In this document: piece by piece, positions 1-5,094 of the stretch | Layout of the letters: the number at the start of each line of letters is the position of its first letter | Position numbering within the stretch: position 1 is the first letter of the stretch | Source: Deltaproteobacteria bacterium | GTDB lineage: Bacteria; Desulfobacterota; Desulfobacteria; Desulfobacterales; Desulfobacteraceae | Direction of reading: 5' to 3' | Length of the DNA: 5,094 nt | Assembly (NCBI GenBank): GCA_019314105.1 | Contig: JAFCZY010000165.1 | Location: 1-5,094, forward strand | The notes under the pieces: model-generated | What the model was told of the DNA's origin: nothing | Databases searched by the model: none | The model's input: the letters and a program-made list of their open reading frames with translations, nothing else | Position numbers and translations under genes: made by a program

Positions 1-1243
1 GTAAATTCAGATCAAAACGTATTGCAACCGCAGCATGCTTTTTCAATACAAACTGCTGAAGTGACTTCAATGAACCGCTTTTTCCGCTTTTCACTTCTAC
101 TGGTAGAACTTTATTGCCCCGGGAAATAACATAATCTACTTCTGCATTGGCGGATTTCTTTTCTCGAAGCCAGTAACAAAGCACTGGAGCCTCATTTTTT
201 AAAGATAAAAGATGCTGCCCGATGAACTGTTCCGCAAGCCCTCCCTCATTGATTAATTCACTCTCCATAAATGACTGTATAATCCCCCAGTCATTACCAC
301 AGATATGGTTAACAATGCCGATATCCATAAAAATCAATTTATAAATATTATCATTTATTTCTGCGAGTAGAGGAACTCCGTTACTGTGACTGTGATATAC
401 TTTGTGACAAATTCTTGCATTAACAAGGAGATCTATAGCTTTTTTAATTTCCCTTGATTTTTTTTCTTTTGCAATATTACTGTATTTGACTTTTTTACCA
501 AGAGAACGCGGAATATATCTGAAAACTCTTTGCATCAACGGAAGATCTATCTTCCTGCCATATTTTGAAAAATCATCAAGGTAGGTTTCAACAATGGAGC
601 GTTGAACATCAATGACTTCGGGCACTGATCCGTTTTCTTTATACACAAGAATAGCTTCGGGCATGCCGCCAGTGAAAAAATACTCTCTCTGTTTTTTTAA
701 AAGTTTTGTGTGCGCGGTTTCAGGAATTTTATTTGAAAAATCAAATTGTGTAATATATTTCAGCAGGGAGGGTTCGATTTCATGGAGAAATTCTTTAAAT
801 GTCATGGGACCGATATGATAATATTCAATCCTTCCCACAGGCATTGAGAAACTGTGATCTGAAAGAGTGAATTCCAAAAGTGAGCCTGCGGCAATAACAG
901 GGATTTCCGGTTTATCTTCAAAAAAATATCTTAATGCCTGCAGCGCATGCGGTGTTGCCTGTATTTCATCCAGAAACAGTATGGAATCAGAAAGCTGTAA
1001 ATTGGAACCTATCACGGCATCCAGTTCACGAATTATGTTTTTGATATCAAGTGTTTTAAATATGTCATCAAGGTAAAGATGCTGTTCAAGATTTATCTCA
1101 TTCAGCCGAAGCCTGTTTTTTGATGCAAACATCCTGACAAGAGTTGATTTGCCGCTCTGTCGAGCACCCCGTAAAATCAAAGGCTTACGTCGTTTTTTTG
1201 TCACCCAATTTTCAAGATACCCTTCTGCAATTCTCTTCATCAT
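1..1243 (-). CDS. AAA_14/DUF4143-type ATP-binding protein, 3' end off the left edge
   Basis: This frame is open from the ATG at 1243 to the left edge; 414 residues are visible and the stop is missing. The Walker A motif GARQSGKST lies at residues 26-34. The Walker B motif ILFLDEIQ lies at about 88-95, with acidic pair D92/E93. A sensor-1-like IAAGS follows at 117-121. Residues about 215-414 match the DUF4143 layout: a winged-helix-like stretch (about 240-285), then a PD-(D/E)XK nuclease-like signature made of E338, D370 (in AEVDYVI) and E383-V-K385. This combination defines the widespread AAA_14/DUF4143 family. Its members bind ATP, and their cellular role is mostly unknown. Family proteins are usually about 380-440 residues, so only a few tens of residues should be missing. 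The start is supported by GAGGGG 9 bases upstream and by an in-frame TAA just before it; a second ATG follows directly at 1240. Codon use looks more AT-rich than in the wall genes, which suggests separate acquisition (inference). The family assignment is firm. The function and any nuclease activity are not established. Confidence 0.93.
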   Translation of the reverse strand, partial: MMKRIAEGYLENWVTKKRRKPLILRGARQSGKSTLVRMFASKNRLRLNEINLEQHLYLDDIFKTLDIKNIIRELDAVIGSNLQLSDSILFLDEIQATPHALQALRYFFEDKPEIPVIAAGSLLEFTLSDHSFSMPVGRIEYYHIGPMTFKEFLHEIEPSLLKYITQFDFSNKIPETAHTKLLKKQREYFFTGGMPEAILVYKENGSVPEVIDVQRSIVETYLDDFSKYGRKIDLPLMQRVFRYIPRSLGKKVKYSNIAKEKKSREIKKAIDLLVNARICHKVYHSHSNGVPLLAEINDNIYKLIFMDIGIVNHICGNDWGIIQSFMESELINEGGLAEQFIGQHLLSLKNEAPVLCYWLREKKSANAEVDYVISRGNKVLPVEVKSGKSGSLKSLQQFVLKKHAAVAIRFDLNL

Positions 1244-1250
1244 GGCCAGT

Positions 1251-1291
1251 TACCCCTCTTTTTTAACCATAAATAGCACATAACAGGGGTA
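1251..1291. repeat. Inverted repeat overlapping the ATPase ribosome-binding site
   Basis: TACCCCT at 1251-1257 is perfectly complementary to AGGGGTA at 1285-1291, with a 27-base loop. In minus-strand RNA the downstream arm contains the AGGGG of the ribosome-binding site. A transcript reading through from the SPOR gene could therefore fold the site into a 7-bp stem with four G-C pairs. No U-run follows the stem, so it does not look like an intrinsic terminator. The stem is short and the loop large, so chance is a fair alternative. Confidence 0.4.
1253..1258 (-). promoter_or_regulatory. Ribosome-binding site of the AAA_14/DUF4143 gene
   Basis: GAGGGG sits 9 bases before the ATG at 1243 and 12 bases before the adjacent ATG at 1240, which favours the first ATG. 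Most of it forms one arm of the inverted repeat at 1251-1291, so it could be masked in longer transcripts. Confidence 0.7.
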
Positions 1292-1299
1292 TATTACAA
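1270..1299 (-). promoter_or_regulatory. Candidate sigma-70-like promoter for the AAA_14/DUF4143 gene
   Basis: Reading the minus strand, TTGTAA (1299-1294) is followed after 18 bases by TATTTA (1275-1270). A TGC triplet directly before the latter resembles an extended -10 element. Transcription would start near 1263, giving a leader of about 20 bases that keeps the ribosome-binding site but drops the upstream arm of the inverted repeat. An alternative pair is TTGTCA (1317-1312) with TATACC (1293-1288), also spaced by 18 bases. The region is AT-rich, so such matches arise easily; this is a weak call. Confidence 0.3.
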
Positions 1300-1300
1300 C

Positions 1301-2563
1301 CTATTTATTGTTGACAAAAAAATCATCAATGATCTTTTGCTGCTTTAGTTCCTGGCCGTAAGCGGTTGCACTTTTCTTATCCGAAAATTCGGAAACCTGA
1401 ACCACAAACCAGGTTTTTCCACCACCATCCACCTTTTTGACGATGGCATCAATTCTCTTTTGTTTTAAAATATCAATATATCGGACAGCATGTTTCTGGT
1501 TTAAATATGCGGCCACCTGGATTGTAAAGGGCTTGGGTACCTGAATTTGAATTGTCACTTCTTCCTTTTTAACTGCTTTTGTTTTAAACATATGGGACAG
1601 GGTACTGATCATAAAAAATCCAAACCAGATCGAAACAATCGAAAGAAAACCCGCCTTTAAATAAAATTGTGTCTTTTCATGTTCTTTTATATAGGTGATT
1701 CCCCTGCCGGCAGATCCAACCAAAAAACTGACAACAGATCTAATGAACGCCCCTGCCTTTTTCAGATAAGAGACGCCCTTATCTATAATTGATTGTATCT
1801 TTTTACCAATCTCGATCTTTTTACCAGGCTTTCTCTCGGGCAGTAGAAAGGATACTTCCTGTTGAAGGGTTTTATCAGTTTCACCAATGAAACCCTCAAT
1901 TCTTTTTGAATATTTCTTTTTAAATCCAGGATCTTTCAGCCCCTGCTGATACAGTTTTTTTGCAATAAAATCCTTTCTTCCCAACCCGAGAAAGATATCC
2001 GTCATTAAACCTGATAGAAGTTTATTGGCATAATGCTTTTCAGCAAGAGCAGACAAGACTTCCTGCTCAAATGATGTCACAATGGTTGATTGCCGAAGTT
2101 GGGCAAGCCACAGTCGGGCAATATCCTCATCCTCCGGGTTCATCTTCAGATAAACCATAGTGCCCAATTTAAAATTTTGATTTTTAACAGATGTATTTAA
2201 TTTAAATTTTGCAATGGCACCGGATATTTTCCGGGTTATTTTTTTTGCGGAAAAAGGCCAGAGAAGAAACGTATCATAGATTCTTAACGCTTTTATATAA
2301 TTTTTCTCAGCCTTATTCAGAATTCCTGACCTCTCCCAGGCCTGCCCTTCTTTAATCAAATTCATCACGGTTTTCTTAGCTGTTATATCCATTAAAAAAC
2401 CGATCACAACACCTAAGCCTGTAATAGCCACAATCCCGGTGGTTAAAGGACTGATTCCGGGAAAGAACCTTGTAAATCCCGGCATAATATAAAACGTCAG
2501 CGGTATGGTAACAAGAGTGGTGATCCACAGATGTACACTGATATTTCTTAAAACCCGGATCAT
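1301..2563 (-). CDS. SPOR-domain membrane protein, translationally coupled to PBP1A
   Basis: A 420-residue membrane protein ending in a SPOR domain. Two hydrophobic segments near the N-terminus (about 10-29 and 38-58) form a likely hairpin. Next comes a lysine-rich, mainly helical region of about 240 residues, with one TPR-like helix pair near 73-97 and a very basic stretch near 243-276. A third membrane segment follows at about 300-322. The SPOR domain at about 345-416 opens with FTIQVAAY (346-353) and contains WFVVQVSEF (385-393). SPOR domains bind peptidoglycan, preferentially glycan strands lacking stem peptides, as at division septa. Three membrane segments with the N-terminus inside would put the middle region in the cytoplasm and SPOR in the periplasm. 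I chose the ATG at 2563 because GGAAGAG lies 5 bases upstream and the ATG overlaps the PBP stop as ATGA. An in-frame ATG at 2581 would add 6 residues but has no ribosome-binding site. It may be a partner or targeting factor for the PBP (inference from coupling). It is not a recognisable FtsN, DamX or RlpA orthologue. Confidence 0.87.
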   Translation of the reverse strand: MIRVLRNISVHLWITTLVTIPLTFYIMPGFTRFFPGISPLTTGIVAITGLGVVIGFLMDITAKKTVMNLIKEGQAWERSGILNKAEKNYIKALRIYDTFLLWPFSAKKITRKISGAIAKFKLNTSVKNQNFKLGTMVYLKMNPEDEDIARLWLAQLRQSTIVTSFEQEVLSALAEKHYANKLLSGLMTDIFLGLGRKDFIAKKLYQQGLKDPGFKKKYSKRIEGFIGETDKTLQQEVSFLLPERKPGKKIEIGKKIQSIIDKGVSYLKKAGAFIRSVVSFLVGSAGRGITYIKEHEKTQFYLKAGFLSIVSIWFGFFMISTLSHMFKTKAVKKEEVTIQIQVPKPFTIQVAAYLNQKHAVRYIDILKQKRIDAIVKKVDGGGKTWFVVQVSEFSDKKSATAYGQELKQQKIIDDFFVNNK

Positions 2564-4560
2564 TGTTTCTCTTCCACACATAGCTGTTGTTCAGGCTTTA
2601 AAGGAACTTTCAAAACTTCAATAGTCTCATTCCCCTCTTTTGGGTTACACCCTGTTGTTGTATCCACCCTTTCAAACCGAATATTATCAGGAATTGGAAA
2701 ATCTCTTTCAGGCTCTGATTTAAGGGCATTCATCATAAATTCAGCCCAGATCGGTGCAGCAATTTTACCCCCTGTAATACCCACTTTGTTGATATCCATT
2801 AATTTCTTTTTTTTATCAAACCCCGTCCAGACCGATGTACTGAGGGTCGGTGTAAATCCTGTAAACCAGGCATCATTATAGCTGTCCGTGGTGCCGGTTT
2901 TTCCGGCAGCAGCACGGTTGAATCCCAAGTGACGAATGGATCGTCCTGATCCCCTTTCAATGACTGATTTCATCATATCCACCACCTGATAAGTAGTGGC
3001 GGGATCAAGCACTCTTTTTTCCTGGACAATGTGCTCAAAAATAACCCTGCCGAATGGATCTTCCACCCGCCAGAAAAGAAAGGGCTCGTGCAGGACCCCA
3101 AGGGTGGCAAAAACCGTATAGGCCGATGCCATTTCAAAGGGTGTCACACCTGAGGTTCCAAGCGCCACAGAATACACATTTTCTAATGGACTCTGAATGC
3201 CACAGGTTCTGGCTGTTCTGTTAACCGCCTCTGGACCGGTTTTTTCTACAAGCTGGGCGGCGATCGTATTAACAGAGTTAAATAATGCCTTTTTTAAAAT
3301 CATATCACCTGAAAAGGTTTTACCAAAATTTTTTGGTTTCCAGTCTGCCGCTCCTTTTACCGGGATGATAACCGGTCTGTCCGTCAGAAGGGTCGCCGGA
3401 TGAAACCCTAAGTTTTTACATGCCGTATAATAAAGGAACGGCTTAAAACCGCTTCCCGGCTGCCGAAGACTTTTTATGGCCCTGTTGAATTCACTTTTGT
3501 AATAATCCCTGCCACCGACAAGGGCTTTCACAGCTCCGGACCCTGTATCAATGGCCACTATCGCCCCTTGGGGATACTCCGCATTTTCGTCTTTAATACC
3601 CATCATGGTATCAAGCCTTTGAAGGCCTTTTTTTAAAGACTGCCGGGCATACGTTTGCAGTCTTGTATCAATAGTGGAAAACACCTTGATGCCACCATGA
3701 TACACAACATCTTCTCCATACTTTTGTATCAGTTCGTTTATCAGCGCATCTAAAAAATAACTACCGGTTCTTGAGTCGGATTGTTCATGGTGAAGTTCAG
3801 GTTTTGTTATCATGACCTGCTGGGCTTCAAGATCAGATATAAACCCGACCTGAACCATTCTTTTTATAACAGCCTCACGCCTTTTTAATGCCCGGTCATA
3901 GTGCCGGTAGGGGTTATAATTTGTAGGAGATTTGGGCAGTCCCGCAAGAAGTGATGCCTCAGCCAGGCTTAAATCCAAAGCGGATTTACCGAAAAATACC
4001 CTTGATGCTTTTTCAATCCCCTGGGCACCGGCACCAAAATAAATCTGGTTGATATAGGCATGTAAAATTTCTTCCTTTGTATTGGACGTCTCGATCTGTA
4101 ATGCCACAAGCAGTTCTTTGAATTTACGTTTATATGTTTTTTCAAAACTAAAAAACAAATTTTTTGCGAGCTGCTGGGTAATGGTGGACGCCCCCTGGAT
4201 CTTGCCTGATTTAAAAAATGTAATATAAAGCGCCTTTAAGGTTCGAAGCTTATTAATCCCGTGATGTCCAAAAAATCTGTGATCTTCTATTGCAAGAATC
4301 GCATTAATGAAATCCTTCGACACCATATTCAGGGGAATGGTTTTTCTCTCTCCAAGCGTCATCAGCACTTGCCCGTTTGAGGCAAAAACCTGGGTTTGAG
4401 GTCTTTCAATAATCCGGCTTAAAGGAGACGGCAGCTTGGGAAGATCTTTTGCCACAAAAAACACCAAAAACATCCCACAAAGACATCCGAGCGACACAAG
4501 AATTAAACCAAAAAACAAGCAGAACCGAATCAGCTTTATACATCTTAACATCAGATTCAA
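2560..4560 (-). CDS. Class A penicillin-binding protein, PBP1A family (mrcA/ponA type)
   Basis: A bifunctional peptidoglycan synthase of 666 residues. It polymerises lipid II into glycan strands and cross-links the stem peptides on the periplasmic face of the inner membrane. A short cytoplasmic N-terminus is followed by one membrane anchor (about 10-36). The GT51 domain (about 60-235) shows IEDHRFFGHHG with catalytic E92, then GASTITQQLAKN (123-134), RKFKELLVALQIE (145-157), and AYINQIYFGAGAQG and EASLLAGLPKSPTNYNP blocks. The transpeptidase domain (about 330-610) has all three active-site motifs: S370-G-F-K373 (nucleophile S370), S429-V-N431 and K554-T-G-T557. At 666 residues it is shorter than the roughly 850 of E. 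coli PBP1a; only about 95 residues separate the two catalytic domains, leaving little room for a large inserted OB-like domain. The start is TTG at 4560, backed by AGAGGAG 7 bases upstream and by overlap with the upstream stop. An ATG at 4551 is an alternative that is 3 codons shorter. Its own stop overlaps the SPOR gene start. No motif is missing, so it should be active and beta-lactam-sensitive. Orthology to one named PBP is not settled. Confidence 0.97.
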   Translation of the reverse strand: MNLMLRCIKLIRFCLFFGLILVSLGCLCGMFLVFFVAKDLPKLPSPLSRIIERPQTQVFASNGQVLMTLGERKTIPLNMVSKDFINAILAIEDHRFFGHHGINKLRTLKALYITFFKSGKIQGASTITQQLAKNLFFSFEKTYKRKFKELLVALQIETSNTKEEILHAYINQIYFGAGAQGIEKASRVFFGKSALDLSLAEASLLAGLPKSPTNYNPYRHYDRALKRREAVIKRMVQVGFISDLEAQQVMITKPELHHEQSDSRTGSYFLDALINELIQKYGEDVVYHGGIKVFSTIDTRLQTYARQSLKKGLQRLDTMMGIKDENAEYPQGAIVAIDTGSGAVKALVGGRDYYKSEFNRAIKSLRQPGSGFKPFLYYTACKNLGFHPATLLTDRPVIIPVKGAADWKPKNFGKTFSGDMILKKALFNSVNTIAAQLVEKTGPEAVNRTARTCGIQSPLENVYSVALGTSGVTPFEMASAYTVFATLGVLHEPFLFWRVEDPFGRVIFEHIVQEKRVLDPATTYQVVDMMKSVIERGSGRSIRHLGFNRAAAGKTGTTDSYNDAWFTGFTPTLSTSVWTGFDKKKKLMDINKVGITGGKIAAPIWAEFMMNALKSEPERDFPIPDNIRFERVDTTTGCNPKEGNETIEVLKVPLKPEQQLCVEEKQ
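2569..2575 (-). promoter_or_regulatory. Ribosome-binding site that sets the SPOR gene start at 2563
   Basis: GGAAGAG lies 5 bases upstream of the ATG at 2563 and inside the last codons of the PBP gene. It lies downstream of the alternative ATG at 2581, so it can only serve the start at 2563. This is the reason for the 420-residue rather than 426-residue protein. Confidence 0.75.
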
Positions 4561-5094
4561 TTCCCTGCTCCTCTAAGGTTCAGGCTCAGCTGCCAGACAG
4601 CCCATTCGCGACCTTTTATAAAAACAACCTGCTTACCCCCTGCTTCTTCAAATTCAAACCCGAGTTTAATATAACCGTTTTCCGATTCATTCCAGATACC
4701 AATATTAATGATCTTCCCCTCCTGTTTTAGTAACGCCTTCGGATTCACTATCAGATCGGGAATAATATCAGCCGGCAGTTTAAACAGCGTATCGAAAAAA
4801 AATGGGGCCGGATATATACGTCCCAAAAAACCCTCCATATCTGCAAGTTCCCCTGGCACCGGCTTGTCACCGTTTTCAATCTCAAGGATATCTTCTTTTC
4901 TAAGATCAATCTGTTTGATCACTCTGTTCTCAGAATCAATAAAATAAATCTTGATCCCTCCTGTGATCCCTTCACAAAATATCCTGTCAAGAGAGCTGCC
5001 ATTCAACAACCAGACCAGTTGCGCCGGTTCAATAATTTTTAAAGCTGTTGATTTTTCAAGGGTCAGATAAAGTGTTTTAAACTGCTGTTTCTCC
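4557..5094 (-). CDS. Protein of unknown function, 5' end off the right edge
   Basis: The frame is open without a stop from the right edge to the TGA at 4557-4559, giving 178 visible residues. No ATG occurs in the visible part. A TTG at 5009 could start a 150-residue protein, but the reading frame continues upstream in the same style (visible N-terminus EKQQFKTLYLTLEKS), and the bases just before that TTG show no ribosome-binding site. The true start is therefore probably outside the window. I do not recognise the family. The visible part is acidic to neutral, has no membrane segment, and alternates short hydrophobic beta-like stretches (IKIYFIDS, IINIGIWN, YIKLGFEF, KQVVFIKG, WAVWQLSL), so a beta-rich fold is likely. 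Its stop overlaps the PBP start codon (TTGA), so it belongs to the same transcription unit as the peptidoglycan synthase and the SPOR protein. A link to the cell envelope is only guilt by association. Confidence 0.8.
   Translation of the reverse strand, partial: EKQQFKTLYLTLEKSTALKIIEPAQLVWLLNGSSLDRIFCEGITGGIKIYFIDSENRVIKQIDLRKEDILEIENGDKPVPGELADMEGFLGRIYPAPFFFDTLFKLPADIIPDLIVNPKALLKQEGKIINIGIWNESENGYIKLGFEFEEAGGKQVVFIKGREWAVWQLSLNLRGAGN
4568..4574 (-). promoter_or_regulatory. Ribosome-binding site supporting the TTG start of the PBP gene
   Basis: AGAGGAG lies 7 bases before the TTG at 4560, an ideal distance, but 16 bases before the ATG at 4551, which is too far. The site lies within the last codons of the upstream gene, consistent with translational coupling. 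Confidence 0.65.

Noticed and set aside
612..1076. Plus-strand open frames of 68 and 69 codons.
   Set aside because: They lie antisense within the ATPase gene, whose Walker and DUF4143 motifs are clear on the minus strand; the translations show no recognisable domain.
1244..1300. Intrinsic terminator after the SPOR gene.
   Set aside because: The only stem in the gap is the 7-bp repeat with a 27-base loop, and it lacks a following U-run on either strand.
2564..2581. Longer form of the SPOR protein starting at the ATG at 2581 (MCGRET extension).
   Set aside because: No ribosome-binding site precedes it, and the good site GGAAGAG lies downstream of it, fitting only the ATG at 2563.
2806..2814. 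A8G run in the PBP coding strand that forms an in-phase A AAA AAG slippery heptamer.
   Set aside because: A -1 shift would reach a TAA after about a dozen codons and remove the C-terminal tail, but I see no convincing downstream stem or upstream Shine-Dalgarno stimulator. The run simply encodes four lysines (583-586) in a lysine-rich, AT-rich genome.
4449..4947. Plus-strand open frames of 93 and 79 codons at 4449-4730 and 4708-4947.
   Set aside because: They are antisense to the PBP N-terminus and the unknown gene, with low-complexity, proline- and serine-rich translations typical of shadow frames.

Overview
The window is 5094 bases from a bacterial chromosome. All four genes I can support lie on the minus strand, so transcription runs from the right edge towards the left edge. 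The organism is Gram-negative-like: it has a class A penicillin-binding protein (PBP) of the PBP1A family and a SPOR-domain membrane protein. The moderate-to-low GC content, lysine-rich proteins and overall gene style suggest an anaerobic Desulfobacterota member (Desulfobacter/Desulfobacula-like). That placement is an inference from style, not a database result.

Right part (5094 to 1301): a tightly packed three-gene run. It begins off the right edge with the 3' part of a gene of unknown function (4557-5094). Its TGA overlaps the TTG start codon of a bifunctional peptidoglycan synthase (2560-4560, GT51 transglycosylase plus penicillin-binding transpeptidase). The TGA of the synthase in turn overlaps the ATG of a SPOR-domain protein (1301-2563). 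Both junctions are stop/start overlaps of 3-4 bases, each preceded by a clear Shine-Dalgarno sequence. The three proteins are therefore very probably co-transcribed and translationally coupled. The SPOR domain should recognise peptidoglycan in the periplasm, so the run reads as a cell-wall synthesis module in which a glycan-binding membrane protein is made together with the enzyme that builds the wall.

Left part (1300 to 1): a 57-base gap with a candidate promoter and an inverted repeat that overlaps the next ribosome-binding site. It is followed by most of an AAA+ ATPase of the AAA_14/DUF4143 type (1243 to 1, C-terminus off the left edge). This gene is more AT-rich in feel than the wall genes and belongs to a family that is patchily distributed and often mobile. 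It is probably an independent accessory gene that follows the wall operon.

I found no tRNA, rRNA, CRISPR array, insertion sequence or convincing intrinsic terminator. Apart from the 57-base gap, the window is essentially all coding. I do not see a clear, undescribed multi-gene system. The most notable points are the coupled PBP1A/SPOR pair, the unusual architecture of the SPOR protein, and the possible control of the ATPase ribosome-binding site.
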